Shown: positions 25,555 to 34,717 of the stretch, in pieces
Layout: the number at the start of each line of letters is the position of its first letter
How positions within the stretch are numbered: the stretch's first letter is position 1
Source of the DNA: an uncultured bacterium
GTDB taxonomy: Bacteria; Bacteroidota; Bacteroidia; Bacteroidales; UBA932
Assembly: GCA_949300025.1 (NCBI GenBank)
Contig: CASGCS010000006.1
Span: 1 to 39,913, forward strand
DNA length: 39,913 nt
Direction of reading: 5' to 3'
The notes under the pieces: model-generated
The model's input: the letters and a program-made list of their open reading frames with translations, nothing else
Database searches by the model: none
Told to the model about the DNA's origin: nothing
Made by a program: the position numbers and the translations under genes

Positions 25555-26109
25555 CTATTTCTGTGCAATTTTATAATGTGTGCTTACCTTTCCGGCGGCC
25601 ATTTTGTTCAGTTTCGACTGAAGGATTTTTTTTCTGATTTGCGAGACGCGGTCTGTAAAGAGATGCCCGTCGAGATGGTCCAGTTCGTGCTGCACCATCC
25701 TGCATCCGAAACCGTTGAACTCCTCTTCCACCTCTTCATATTTTTCGTTGAGGTATCTGACCCTGATCTGCCTGGGGCGTACCACGTCTGCATGTATGTT
25801 GGGAACGCTTAGGCAGCCTTCGGAATATTCTGCCGTCTCTTTGCTTTCAAAGGTTATTTCCGGATTTATCATCACCCTCTTGAACCCTTTGAGTTCTGGC
25901 ATGTCATCTGCCAGGTCTTCGCCGTCTACAATCACTATGCGCAGCGATTTTCCCACCTGCGGAGCGGCGATGCCAACACCGTCGGCATGCTTCATGGTCT
26001 GATACATGTCTTCTATGAGGGTTTGAAGCCCCTCTTCCTTCTCTATGTCGACCTCCCTGGCCCTTTCTCTGAGCACATGCGAGCCATATATATAAATAGG
26101 TAATATCAT
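25555..26109 (-). CDS. def: Peptide deformylase
   Basis: This metalloenzyme removes the formyl group from nascent proteins. All three family motifs are intact: GVGIAAPQVG (44-53), EGCLSVP with metal ligand Cys99, and HELDHLDG with His141, Glu142 and His145. The 184-residue length and carboxy-terminal helix are usual for Bacteroidota. It lies between ruvX (one nt upstream) and the phosphohexomutase gene (two nt downstream). Confidence 0.97.
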   Translation of the reverse strand: MILPIYIYGSHVLRERAREVDIEKEEGLQTLIEDMYQTMKHADGVGIAAPQVGKSLRIVIVDGEDLADDMPELKGFKRVMINPEITFESKETAEYSEGCLSVPNIHADVVRPRQIRVRYLNEKYEEVEEEFNGFGCRMVQHELDHLDGHLFTDRVSQIRKKILQSKLNKMAAGKVSTHYKIAQK

Positions 26110-26110
26110 G

Positions 26111-26548
26111 TTATAAACTTTTTGGTTGTTCTTCTTGTCTGGTTCTGTCTAAGTATGTCTGCAGGATGAGTGCGGCGCTCACTTTGTCTACCGCTCCCTT
26201 CTCCCGCCTTTCCGATTTTCTGACCCCTCCCTCTATCATGGCCATCATTGCCATTTTGGAGGTGAAGCGCTCATCTTCCAGCGTAACGGGGATTTGAGGA
26301 AAATGTTTTGCGAGCAGTTTCAAAAAAACGTCTACATCTTTTGCCGCCTCGGCCGGACGGTTGTTCAGATTCATGGGATAGCCTACGACAAACCTCTCCA
26401 CACTCTCTTTGGCGGTATAACTTTTGAGATATTCGATTATCTTTGCAGAATGAACGGTTTCCAGTGCCGATGCAAAAATGCGCAGAGGGTCGCTTACTGC
26501 AACTCCGACCCGTTTTCGGCCGTAATCTATTCCGATAATTCTGTTCAT
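26111..26548 (-). CDS. ruvX: RuvX/YqgF-family RNase H-fold nuclease
   Basis: This 145-residue protein has the YqgF fold: IGIDYGRKRVGVAVSD at the amino terminus with the first catalytic Asp, VVGYPMNLN, and the second acidic cluster in VTLEDERFTSKMA, plus a final DKVSAALILQTYLD. Members process pre-16S rRNA and can cleave Holliday-junction-like DNA. It is the first gene of the cluster ruvX-def-phosphohexomutase-DUF5009. A TAAATTTG box ends four nt before the ATG, suggesting a leaderless or almost leaderless transcript. Confidence 0.93.
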   Translation of the reverse strand: MNRIIGIDYGRKRVGVAVSDPLRIFASALETVHSAKIIEYLKSYTAKESVERFVVGYPMNLNNRPAEAAKDVDVFLKLLAKHFPQIPVTLEDERFTSKMAMMAMIEGGVRKSERREKGAVDKVSAALILQTYLDRTRQEEQPKSL

Positions 26549-26552
26549 GGTG

Positions 26553-26560
26553 CAAATTTA
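26553..26560 (-). promoter_or_regulatory. -7 element directly before ruvX
   Basis: TAAATTTG fits TAnnTTTG and is separated from the ruvX ATG by only CACC. The initiation site would fall at or next to the A of the start codon. No clear TTTG occurs at the -33 position. Confidence 0.45.
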
Positions 26561-26575
26561 GTTATTTAAATATAT

Positions 26576-27442
26576 ATGGCTAAAAAAAGCAAAGGCAAAA
26601 ATAAAATCAGGCTGAACCGCCGTTTCAGGATTTCTGTATTCAGCGACGGCACCCATGAAAAGTTGTATACTTTCAGATGCAACGGGCTTGCATTTGTGAT
26701 AAAGGCCGCCTGTGCGGCAGTGGCGTTGCTTGCAGCGGTCACATTGCTTTTTTTCTACACTCCCCTCAGAGAGGCCATACCCGGCTATCCCACTGCACAG
26801 ACAAGGCGCGACATTGTAAGGAATGCGCTTCTTGCCGATTCCCTGCAGAATGAAATAAACGTGTGGCGGCTTCAGTTTGCCAATATCCAGAGAATTGTAA
26901 GCGGCGAGGCTCCAATGGCCATAGACAGCATTCTGGCTTTGCCACAGTTGAACGATTCACTGCTCAGACTTACCGAAGCCATGGCAAAGGACGACTCTCT
27001 GCTCAGGGAGACGGTCAGGCGTGAAGACCGGCTTGGAGAGTCTCTCAAGCAGACTAAGATTGAGCAGATAGAGGGGCTGCACTTCTTTCCTCCGGTGCGG
27101 GGCATGATTACCCAGGAGTTCAATCCTGCCGTAAGCCATCCTTATGTAGATATTGCGGCGGCGGAGAACAGCGTGGTCTCTGCAACGCTCGACGGAACGG
27201 TTATAAGCGCCTATTATGACAGGGATGCAGGCTATGTGATTCATATCCAGCATGACAACAATCTGGTCTCGATATACAAGCATAATGCGAAACTCATAAA
27301 GGAGACCGGCGAAAAGGTCTCTGCGGGCACACCTATTTCGCTTGTAGGCAATACCGGAAGGCTCAGCACCGCGCCGCATCTGCATTTTGAACTGTGGTAC
27401 AGAGGCGAACCTGTTAATCCTGCCGAATACATAAATTTTTAG
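26576..27442 (+). CDS. Membrane-anchored M23 (LytM-type) peptidase
   Basis: This 288-residue protein has a basic cytoplasmic start (MAKKSKGKNKIRLNRRFR), one membrane helix (about 38-61), a coiled-coil-like stretch (about 78-165) and a carboxy-terminal LytM domain in the periplasm. Zinc-binding positions are present: His188 and Asp192 in SHPYVDIAA and His270 in APHLHFELW, with His236 in YKHNAKL. The fold is thus probably active as a peptidoglycan endopeptidase, unlike degenerate LytM activators. It is divergent from ruvX and only one nt separates it from dxr, so it heads the dxr transcript. Confidence 0.9.
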   Translation: MAKKSKGKNKIRLNRRFRISVFSDGTHEKLYTFRCNGLAFVIKAACAAVALLAAVTLLFFYTPLREAIPGYPTAQTRRDIVRNALLADSLQNEINVWRLQFANIQRIVSGEAPMAIDSILALPQLNDSLLRLTEAMAKDDSLLRETVRREDRLGESLKQTKIEQIEGLHFFPPVRGMITQEFNPAVSHPYVDIAAAENSVVSATLDGTVISAYYDRDAGYVIHIQHDNNLVSIYKHNAKLIKETGEKVSAGTPISLVGNTGRLSTAPHLHFELWYRGEPVNPAEYINF

Positions 27443-27443
27443 C

Positions 27444-28592
27444 ATGAAGCGGAAAATAGCAATATTGGGCTCGACAGGCTCTATCGGAGTCCAGACTCTG
27501 GATGTGGTGGAACAGCACCGCGACATCTTTGAGGTGGAACTTCTTACGGCTAACAACAATGTGGAACTGCTTGCCGCCCAGGCCGTCAAGTTCAAGCCCA
27601 ACAGCGTTGTGATATGCAACGACGGACATTACGGAGCCCTTTCAGCCCTTTTGAAGGACGAGGATGTCAAAGTCTTTGCAGGAGCGGATTCGGTTGTCGA
27701 ACTGGTGAGGATTCTGAATGTAGATATTGTGGTGGCTGCCATGGTCGGATTCAGCGGGCTGCGTCCTGCAATGGAAGCCATAAGAAGCGGCAAAGCTGTC
27801 GCGCTTGCAAACAAGGAGACTCTTGTTGCAGCCGGAGCATTGGTTACAAAGGCTGCAAAGGAGAACAATGTGCCCATATTGCCTGTGGACTCGGAACATT
27901 CTGCAATATTCCAGTCTTTGCAGGGAGAGAAGGCTTCGGTTGAAAAACTGATACTTACAGCATCGGGCGGCCCGTTCAGAGATGCAGGAAAAGATGAGAT
28001 TTACAATGCTGCCAGGGAGCAGGCCCTGAAACATCCGAACTGGAACATGGGTGCAAAGGTTACCATAGATTCCGCAAGCATGATGAACAAAGGGCTTGAA
28101 ATGATTGAGGCTTCATGGCTCTTCGGCATGCCTGCAGAGCAGATAGAGATAGTGGTCCACCCGCAATCCATAATACATTCCATGGTACAGTTCTCAGACG
28201 GCTCTGTCAAGGCGCAGATGGGAATGCCGGACATGCGTGTGCCTATACAGTATGCCCTGTCGTATCCTTACAGGCTGGATTTGAACACACCCCGTGTAGA
28301 TTTCCCTAAAATAGGGGAACTTACCTTTCAGGCTCCCGACATGGAGCGTTTTCCGGCGCTCTCCCTTGCATTCGAGGCACACAGGGCGGGAGGCAATATG
28401 GCGTGCATAATGAACGGGGCCAACGAGGCGGCGGTAAATGCCTTCTTGAATGGCAGAATTCTCTTTGGAAAAATACCGGAAATCATTGAAAAGTGCATGG
28501 GAAAATGCTCCTTTTTGAAAAATCCCTCTCTGGAGGATATTTTTCAGACGCATCTGCAGGCGGTGCGCACAGCGCAAGACTTTTGCCGTTAG
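27444..28592 (+). CDS. dxr: 1-deoxy-D-xylulose 5-phosphate reductoisomerase
   Basis: Dxr makes 2-C-methyl-D-erythritol 4-phosphate with NADPH, the first committed step of the MEP isoprenoid pathway. The 382-residue protein has the NADPH loop GSTGSIG (9-15), NKETLVAAG, the metal-binding segment PVDSEHSAIFQ, and NKGLEMIEASWLFG with PQSIIHSMVQF. It follows the M23 peptidase gene by one nt. A 110-nt gap with its own promoter box separates it from rseP. Confidence 0.97.
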   Translation: MKRKIAILGSTGSIGVQTLDVVEQHRDIFEVELLTANNNVELLAAQAVKFKPNSVVICNDGHYGALSALLKDEDVKVFAGADSVVELVRILNVDIVVAAMVGFSGLRPAMEAIRSGKAVALANKETLVAAGALVTKAAKENNVPILPVDSEHSAIFQSLQGEKASVEKLILTASGGPFRDAGKDEIYNAAREQALKHPNWNMGAKVTIDSASMMNKGLEMIEASWLFGMPAEQIEIVVHPQSIIHSMVQFSDGSVKAQMGMPDMRVPIQYALSYPYRLDLNTPRVDFPKIGELTFQAPDMERFPALSLAFEAHRAGGNMACIMNGANEAAVNAFLNGRILFGKIPEIIEKCMGKCSFLKNPSLEDIFQTHLQAVRTAQDFCR

Positions 28593-28673
28593 CAATATTG
28601 CAACAACTTGATAATGTGTATATGACCGCATGTGGTGCAAGATTTGAAATATGGTGCGGTGCAGAATCTTGTT

Positions 28674-28681
28674 TATATTTG
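28674..28681 (+). promoter_or_regulatory. -7 element before rseP
   Basis: TATATTTG fits the consensus and lies 21 nt before the rseP ATG. The nearest TTTG (28643-28646) is 27 nt upstream, too far for an ideal -33 element. Confidence 0.45.
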
Positions 28682-28702
28682 CACTGAGATTTTTATGTTA
28701 AG

Positions 28703-30031
28703 ATGGATATTGTCGTTAAGATAGCGCAGCTTATACTGGCGTTAAGCATATTGGTTTTTATTCATGAACTGGGCCATTTTCTTTTTGCCCGCCTTTTCAA
28801 GATAAGGGTAGACAAGTTCTATCTCTTTTTCGATTGGGGTTGGCGTCTTTTCAAGTTCAAACCAAAGAACAGCGATACCGAATATGGAATCGGCTGGCTG
28901 CCGCTGGGAGGATATTGCAAGATTGCCGGCATGGTGGACGAATCAATGGATACGGAGTCTCTCAAAAAGGAGCCGCAGCCGTGGGAGTTCCGCAGCAAAC
29001 CTGCATGGCAGAGGTTTCTTGTAATCTTTGGCGGAGTCTTTTTCAATATTCTGCTGGCAATAGCGGTTTACAGCGCAGTCCTCTTTACATGGGGTGAGGA
29101 GTATGTAAAAAACAGCGACGTGACAACAGGCATTGCAGTAAACAGGCTGGCTTACGACATGGGGTTCCGCGACGGCGACAGAATACTTGCTTTCGACGGG
29201 GAGTATGTCGAAGATTTTGCCGATTTGCAGATTTCGCTTATCAGAAACCAGGCCGAATATGCAACCGTAGTAAGAGACGGTGACACCATTACCGTAAACA
29301 TAGATCCGGTCTTTTTGCCGGCAGTGTTGCAGAGCAGGGAACTGATATTCAATTTCGGTATTCCGGCCGTAGTCTCCGCCGTGCCTGAAAACTCCATAAA
29401 TTCCGGTTCCGGTCTGCAGAAGGGAGACAGGATAGTCTCTTTGAACGGTACCCCAGTCGCTACTTTTACCGGGCTTGTGACACGCCTGTCGGAATGCAAG
29501 GGAGACAGCGTAAAAGTTGTCGTGGAGCGCAACGGTGAGGAATTGTCGCTGCCTCTGGCCTTGAATGCCGAGAAAAAGATAATGGTGGAGTTCAACGCTT
29601 CATTGCAGGATTATTATAAGATAACCCAAAAGGAGTATTCGCTGGCCGGGGCGCTGGCTGCCGGATTCAGCACTACATTCAAGACGGTTGCAAATTACTG
29701 GAAGGAGTTGAAACTGATAGTCTCTCCCAAAACGGAGGCATACAAGTCTGTGGGCAGTTTCATTACGATAGGCTCAATCTTTCCGGGCAGCTGGAACTGG
29801 GAGATATTCTGGAACCTTACGGCTTTTCTCTCAGTGATGCTTGCGGTCATAAATATCCTGCCTATTCCGGCGCTCGACGGAGGGCATCTGCTCTTTACGG
29901 TTTATGAAATGATTACAGGCCACAGGCCGAGCGACAAGTTCCTTATCGCGGCGCAGACTGTAGGTATGTTCCTGCTCTTGGCAATCATGATACTGGCTTT
30001 TGGAAACGATATTGTAAGACTGTTTAATTAA
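28703..30031 (+). CDS. rseP: RseP-type site-2 zinc metalloprotease
   Basis: This inner-membrane M50 protease performs regulated intramembrane proteolysis, classically of anti-sigma factors and remnant signal peptides. The 442-residue protein has the zinc motif HELGH (21-25) in its first membrane helix, one or two PDZ domains in the periplasmic loop (about 140-300, with GFRDGDRILAFDGEYV and GLQKGDRIVSLNGTPV) and the third ligand in NILPIPALDGGH (near residue 390). The position right after dxr is common in Bacteroidota. It is followed 11 nt later by the DUF4837 gene. Confidence 0.95.
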   Translation: MDIVVKIAQLILALSILVFIHELGHFLFARLFKIRVDKFYLFFDWGWRLFKFKPKNSDTEYGIGWLPLGGYCKIAGMVDESMDTESLKKEPQPWEFRSKPAWQRFLVIFGGVFFNILLAIAVYSAVLFTWGEEYVKNSDVTTGIAVNRLAYDMGFRDGDRILAFDGEYVEDFADLQISLIRNQAEYATVVRDGDTITVNIDPVFLPAVLQSRELIFNFGIPAVVSAVPENSINSGSGLQKGDRIVSLNGTPVATFTGLVTRLSECKGDSVKVVVERNGEELSLPLALNAEKKIMVEFNASLQDYYKITQKEYSLAGALAAGFSTTFKTVANYWKELKLIVSPKTEAYKSVGSFITIGSIFPGSWNWEIFWNLTAFLSVMLAVINILPIPALDGGHLLFTVYEMITGHRPSDKFLIAAQTVGMFLLLAIMILAFGNDIVRLFN

Positions 30032-30042
30032 ACAAACATATT

Positions 30043-31053
30043 ATGAAAAGGAGTTATCTTAATATTGTACTTGTTCTCTTTGCAGCGATGGTGTTGTCGG
30101 GCTGTTCGGGAAAGGGTGTAAACCTGAAGCAGAATGTAAGCGGCAAGGCCGGAGAGATAATAGTCGTTGCCAACAAGGCACAATGGGAGAATGAGCCCGG
30201 TGCGGCGCTCAGAAGACTTCTGGCAGCAGACTATCCGCTGCTTCCGCAAAGAGAGGTGGCGTTCAATCTTATAAACATACCTGAGAATGCCTTCAACAAT
30301 ATATTTCAGATTCACAGGAATATAGTGATATTGCAGGTGGGCGATGCCTTTCCGGAGGCAGAGATGAGCATCAGGGAAGATGTATGGTCTACTCCACAGA
30401 CGGTTCTCTCTCTTACCGCACCTACGAACGAGGCGGCGGATTCGCTGATAGCCTCAAAGGGGGAGGTTATCTTCAGCCTTTTCGAGCAGGCGGAGCGTAA
30501 CAGGATAATACGGGCCTCGAAACGCTATGAGGAGCGCGGCCTGAGAATGCTTGTATCCGACATGTTCGGAGGCTCGCCATATTTCCCTACAGGTTATTCG
30601 CTTAAGAAACGGACCAAGGATTTTGTATGGATTTCTTATGAAACAACCTATACCAACCAGGGAATTTTCGTATACAGCGTGCCTTTCCGCGATTCTACTT
30701 CTCTTACTCTGGATTCGCTGATAGCAGCAAGAAACGATGTACTCGAGATGAATGTGCCGGGAATGTTCGAGGGCAGTTATATGACAACAAGTATCGTAGA
30801 AGGCAAGGAGCCTGTCCTGAAGTGGATGAAATACAAGGGCAGGACATTTGGAGAGCTCAGAGGCTTGTGGGAGGTTCAGAACGACTACATGGGCGGCCCC
30901 TTCATAGACCATATCTTTTACGACAAGTCCGGAAAGAATCTCATATTTCTCGAATGTTTCGTTTACGCGCCCAGGTACGACAAAAGGAATTACCTGCGGC
31001 AGGTCGAGTCCATTATCTACTCCTTTGAGTGGGAAGAGGATTTTAGCAGGTAA
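30043..31053 (+). CDS. DUF4837 family lipoprotein
   Basis: This 336-residue lipoprotein has a signal peptide ending LSGC (lipidated Cys21) and the family start GKAGEIIVVANKAQWENEPG. No catalytic motif is visible and its function is not known; the family is essentially restricted to Bacteroidota. It follows rseP by 11 nt and is likely in the same transcript. The tRNA-Glu promoter begins just after its stop codon. Confidence 0.85.
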   Translation: MKRSYLNIVLVLFAAMVLSGCSGKGVNLKQNVSGKAGEIIVVANKAQWENEPGAALRRLLAADYPLLPQREVAFNLINIPENAFNNIFQIHRNIVILQVGDAFPEAEMSIREDVWSTPQTVLSLTAPTNEAADSLIASKGEVIFSLFEQAERNRIIRASKRYEERGLRMLVSDMFGGSPYFPTGYSLKKRTKDFVWISYETTYTNQGIFVYSVPFRDSTSLTLDSLIAARNDVLEMNVPGMFEGSYMTTSIVEGKEPVLKWMKYKGRTFGELRGLWEVQNDYMGGPFIDHIFYDKSGKNLIFLECFVYAPRYDKRNYLRQVESIIYSFEWEEDFSR

Positions 31054-31059
31054 TTATAT

Positions 31060-31090
31060 TTTGCAGGAAAAAAAAATATTTTTACCTTTG
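31060..31090 (+). promoter_or_regulatory. Promoter of tRNA-Glu and rpsT
   Basis: TTTG (31060-31063), 19 nt, TACCTTTG (31083-31090) is a perfect consensus match. The predicted transcript begins near TCCCGAATTCGGGGA (31094-31108), a small hairpin, shortly before the tRNA. Confidence 0.85.
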
Positions 31091-31117
31091 CAGTCCCGAA
31101 TTCGGGGATTGCCTTAT

Positions 31118-31189
31118 GGTGAGTTCGTCTAACGGTTAGGACTCAAGATTTTCATTCTTGCAATAGGGGTTCGATTCCCCTACTCACTA
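31118..31189 (+). tRNA. tRNA-Glu (anticodon TTC)
   Basis: The acceptor strands GGTGAGT and ACTCACT pair with a G-T pair at the first position. CAAGA-TTTTCAT-TCTTG is the anticodon arm with TTC, and AGGGG-TTCGATT-CCCCT is the T arm. The discriminator base is A. It shares a transcript with rpsT, 25 nt downstream. Confidence 0.95.
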
Positions 31190-31214
31190 CGAGAAATATT
31201 AAAAATTAAGTACA

Positions 31215-31469
31215 ATGGCAAATCATGCATCAGCAGACAAGCGTGCCCGCCAGAATGCGAAACGCAGGCTGCACAACCGTTATTATGTAAAGACTACCCG
31301 CAATGCAATCAAGGCTTTGCGCAATACTACAGACAAAAGTGCCGCAGTGGCATTGCTTCCTAAAATCTATGCGATGGTGGACAAACTTGCAAAGAAGAAT
31401 ATCATTCACAAGAACAAGGCAGCAAACCTCAAGAGCGGAATGGCTGTTTATGTAAACAAACTGGCATAA
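31215..31469 (+). CDS. rpsT: 30S ribosomal protein S20
   Basis: S20 is a small helical primary binder of 16S rRNA. The 84 residues begin [21 protein letters not shown] and contain [19 protein letters not shown], both diagnostic. The gene depends on the strong promoter of the preceding tRNA-Glu, since only 25 nt separate them, and a strong terminator follows. Confidence 0.97.
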   Translation: MANHASADKRARQNAKRRLHNRYYVKTTRNAIKALRNTTDKSAAVALLPKIYAMVDKLAKKNIIHKNKAANLKSGMAVYVNKLA

Positions 31470-31495
31470 GGGTACAAGTCATTCATGAAAGATAG

Positions 31496-31525
31496 AGAGA
31501 CCGAAGATACGGTCTCTTTTTTTTT
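31496..31525 (+). terminator. Terminator of rpsT
   Basis: AGAGACCG pairs with CGGTCTCT around AAGATA, followed by a long T-run. Confidence 0.92.
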
Positions 31526-31644
31526 CTTTTTTTGAAAAGACAATGGCAGCCCCGGTGCGTAAACCGGTAACTTTTTACGATTTTACACTCTCTTTCTCCA
31601 AAGATTTCCTAATGTTGTGCGGTAGATTTTTCGAGGTACGGCGT

Positions 31645-32361
31645 ATGGTGAAGAAAGAGAATCGGGGGCAGATGCAGAGGCGGCCTTCAATACAGGAGTG
31701 GGAGAGTGGGGAGCGCCCCAGGGAGAAGTTTCTGACTAAAGGGGCGGATGCCCTGAGCAATGCAGAACTGCTGGCTATACTTATCGGCTCGGGATATGCA
31801 GGGGAAAATGCAGTGGAACTCTCCAGGCGGATATTGGGCAGCGCAGGCAACAGCCTGTCGGCGTTAAGAAAACTGGATTTTGACAATTTTAAAAAATTCA
31901 AGGGCATAGGGCCGGGAAAAGCGCTCTCCATAATGGCGGCTTTTGAGCTGGCAAGAAGAATGGAGTCGGAACAGGCGCCTTCCCAGGCACAGATTTACTC
32001 TTCGGAGCATGCGGCAAAGGCAGTCGCTCCGTTTCTCAGAGATCTGGACCATGAGGAGTGCTGGGTGCTCTATCTGAACAGAAGCAACCGCCTCATAGGC
32101 AAGGAGCGGATAAGTTCCGGCGGAGTAAGCGCAACAGTCATGGATTCGCGTATGATTCTGAAAGGGGCCATGAACAGGCTGGCTAGCGGAATAATCCTGG
32201 TGCACAACCATCCTTCCGGGAACGCTTTTCCGGGAAATGAAGACAAGTTGCAGACGCAAAGGCTTAAAAAGTCGGCCGAAATCTGCGATGTGGAACTTAT
32301 AGACCACATCATAGTTGCGGGGGCAGGGTATTTCAGCTTTTTGGATGAGGGATTGTTGTAA
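31645..32361 (+). CDS. radC: RadC/UPF0758 family JAMM-domain protein
   Basis: The protein has an amino-terminal helix-hairpin-helix part (GADALSNAELLAILIGSG, FKKFKGIGPGKALSI) and a carboxy-terminal JAB1/MPN domain with HNHPSG and a following Asp (metal motif HxHx7-10D), preceded by ECWVLYLN. The family was long linked to DNA repair, but the role is unproven. The open frame runs back to 31543, but that stretch lacks family similarity. ATG codons at 31645 (VKKENRG) and 31672 (QRRPSIQEW) are better; I choose 31645 provisionally (238 aa), with 31672 equally possible. Confidence 0.85.
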   Translation: MVKKENRGQMQRRPSIQEWESGERPREKFLTKGADALSNAELLAILIGSGYAGENAVELSRRILGSAGNSLSALRKLDFDNFKKFKGIGPGKALSIMAAFELARRMESEQAPSQAQIYSSEHAAKAVAPFLRDLDHEECWVLYLNRSNRLIGKERISSGGVSATVMDSRMILKGAMNRLASGIILVHNHPSGNAFPGNEDKLQTQRLKKSAEICDVELIDHIIVAGAGYFSFLDEGLL

Positions 32362-32428
32362 TTCCAATAAAAATAGTTAACTTTAAAGGATTTTGAAAGA
32401 AAACGGCTAAACATAAAACTTGAAATAT

Positions 32429-33082
32429 ATGAAAATTATAAATCTCGGAGAACAAAATTCCCTTCTCAATACCTTTGTCGCGCAAATCAGGGACAAGGCC
32501 ATTCAGAAAGACAGTATGCGTTTCAGGAAAAATCTGGAACGGATAGGGGAGATTTTTGCCTATGAGATTAGCAAGACCTTAAATTATGGGGAAAACGAAG
32601 TAGTCACGCCTCTGGGAATTGCAAAATGCAGTCTGTTTACAGATACGCTAGTAATAGCCTCAATTCTCAGGGCCGGGCTGCCGCTGCATACGGGGCTGCT
32701 GAACTTTTTCGATGCAGCACAGAACGCCTTTGTTGCGGCTTATCGCAAATATGGAAAAGACAATAAGTTTACAATACAGTTTGAATATGCAAGTTCCCCC
32801 GCTCTTGACGGAAAGGTGCTGATACTGGCAGATCCGATGCTCGCAACCGGCTCCTCTCTGGTGCTGGCCTACCAGAGGCTTGTGCAGTCAGGGGAGCCTC
32901 TCCATACGCACATAGTCTCTCCCATTGCCAGCGAGCAGAGTCTGGGCTATCTTTCAAAACAGCTGCCTCACAAAAAGGTTACACTGTGGGTCGCGGCAGT
33001 AGATGAAGAACTTACAAACAAGTCCTATATTGTTCCAGGACTGGGAGATGCGGGAGATCTGGCCTACGGTACCAAACTGTAG
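32429..33082 (+). CDS. upp: Uracil phosphoribosyltransferase
   Basis: Upp converts uracil and PRPP to UMP in pyrimidine salvage. From the ATG at 32429 it has 217 residues; a TTG at 32420 would add three. The PRPP loop ILADPMLATGSSL and the uracil-binding end GDAGDLAYGTK are typical, as is SILRAGLPLHTGLL. A weak promoter (TTG near 32353, TAACTTTA at 32378-32385) precedes it. Its last 19 bases overlap the end of the convergent amidohydrolase gene, so antisense interference is possible. Confidence 0.95.
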   Translation: MKIINLGEQNSLLNTFVAQIRDKAIQKDSMRFRKNLERIGEIFAYEISKTLNYGENEVVTPLGIAKCSLFTDTLVIASILRAGLPLHTGLLNFFDAAQNAFVAAYRKYGKDNKFTIQFEYASSPALDGKVLILADPMLATGSSLVLAYQRLVQSGEPLHTHIVSPIASEQSLGYLSKQLPHKKVTLWVAAVDEELTNKSYIVPGLGDAGDLAYGTKL

Positions 33083-34701
33083 ACCTTTTCGCCTCCTATA
33101 TAGGTTGCAACAATCTTTATGGAGGGTACTTCATTTTCCGGTACTGTCATGAGGTCTTTGTCGGTGACAGTGAAGTCTGCATATTTCCCTGCTTCGATAC
33201 TGCCTTTCACCTGCTCTTCTTTGGTGGATTTTGCGGCCCAGATTGTCATTGAACGCAGAGCCTCTTCTTTTGTAAGGCTGTTTTCCATTTGGAAGCCGCC
33301 TTCCGGGACAAAGTCAAGATTCTTTCTGTAGACGGCGGCAAAGAAGGTGTAGACAGGGTTGCATGATTCAATGGGAGCATCTGTGCCCGAAGGAATCCAG
33401 CCCAGTTGCCCGAGCAGTTCTTTGTAGGCGTATGCGTTTTTGATACGTTTTCCAAGGCGTTCGTCTGCCCAAAGCATGTCTGATGTACAGTGGGTCGGCT
33501 GAACAGAGGGGATAATGGAGAATTGCCCGAATTTTGGAAGGTCTTCCTTTTCCACTATCTGTGCGTGTTCTATCCTCCAGGCCAAATCGTTCCTGCCTTT
33601 GAGGATTTCTCCGTATATGTCCAGCGCCTCCCTGTTGGCCCTGTCGCCTATGCAGTGGGTGGCAACTCTGAAACCGTGGTCGTACGCCCATTGGCATTGG
33701 GCTCTGAAACTCTCGAGACTCTCCATTGAGATGCCGCAATTGCCCTTGTCGTCGGAATACTCTTCCAGAAGCAGCGCTCCGCGCGAGCCGAGTGCCCCGT
33801 CGCGGAAAAGTTTTATTGTGCCAACCTGCATGTTGCCCTTTCTGTAAGGCTGTGTGTAGTTTGCCTTGAACTCTTCGGTTGGAGTGGCCCAGACATCCAT
33901 TCTTAACTTTATCTTCCCTTCGCTTACCATGGAATCCAGCACTTTCAGGGCAAGTGGCTCTATTCCCGGCTCGCAAACAGATGTGAGGCCGTACTTAAGG
34001 CACTCCTGCTGTGCAAGGGAGAAAATCCTGCGTATGTCTGCGGGGGTATAACTTATCACGGCGCCTGATATGCGGTCGCACATGTCCTCCAGAAAGACGC
34101 CGGTAAATCTGCCGTTTTCGGTGATGGCCTTCAGAGGGTCTATGCTTTTGTCCTGTTCGGAAAGCCCGGCCTTTTCAATGGCGGCCCTGTTCACTATTAT
34201 GGCGTGCAGATCTATTCTGTTGAGCACTACAGGTATGTCCGGAAAGAGTTCGCTCAGTTTTACGTTGTCGGGGAACCGCTTATCTTCCCAAAGGTTCTGG
34301 TCCCATCCGTTTCCTACAATGCATGAGGCTTCAGGGTTTTCTGCCGCCGCCTTCTGCAACCTTTCCAGAATCTGTTCAAAAGAGGATGCGTTGCGTAAAT
34401 CCACGCTCATCAGATCTATCCCTGTCAGGTATGTATGGCAGTGGGTGTCGTTAAAGCCGGGATATACGGCGGCACCGTTGAAATCGCATATATTCTTGCT
34501 TTTATACTTCGACAGTATTGTCTCATTGCTGCCGGCTTCTACAAAAAGGCCCTCTTTTACGGCAAAGGCTTCTACAACGGAAAAAGATGAGTCTACGGTG
34601 TAGACAACTCCGTTGTGTCCGATAAAATCTACAGATTGTTTCATATTGCAGGATTGGGCCGCAAAAAAGGCTGCGGCAATTGTAATGACAAGTTTTTTCA
34701 T
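33064..34701 (-). CDS. Amidohydrolase-superfamily lipoprotein, YtcJ-like
   Basis: This 545-residue metal-dependent hydrolase resembles the YtcJ/NfdA group. The amino terminus MKKLVITIAAAFFAAQSC looks like a lipoprotein signal with Cys18, so it is probably outside the cytoplasm. Metal-binding and active-site segments are PGFNDTHCH with His87 and His89, HCIGDRANREALD, WRIEHAQIV and PSGTDAPIES. These cyclic amidohydrolases act on amides or lactams; the substrate is unknown here. It starts 16 nt after rpoN on the same strand and overlaps upp tail-to-tail by 19 nt. Confidence 0.87.
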   Translation of the reverse strand: MKKLVITIAAAFFAAQSCNMKQSVDFIGHNGVVYTVDSSFSVVEAFAVKEGLFVEAGSNETILSKYKSKNICDFNGAAVYPGFNDTHCHTYLTGIDLMSVDLRNASSFEQILERLQKAAAENPEASCIVGNGWDQNLWEDKRFPDNVKLSELFPDIPVVLNRIDLHAIIVNRAAIEKAGLSEQDKSIDPLKAITENGRFTGVFLEDMCDRISGAVISYTPADIRRIFSLAQQECLKYGLTSVCEPGIEPLALKVLDSMVSEGKIKLRMDVWATPTEEFKANYTQPYRKGNMQVGTIKLFRDGALGSRGALLLEEYSDDKGNCGISMESLESFRAQCQWAYDHGFRVATHCIGDRANREALDIYGEILKGRNDLAWRIEHAQIVEKEDLPKFGQFSIIPSVQPTHCTSDMLWADERLGKRIKNAYAYKELLGQLGWIPSGTDAPIESCNPVYTFFAAVYRKNLDFVPEGGFQMENSLTKEEALRSMTIWAAKSTKEEQVKGSIEAGKYADFTVTDKDLMTVPENEVPSIKIVATYIGGEKVYSLVP

Positions 34702-34717
34702 ATTTGTTTTCCGTGGT

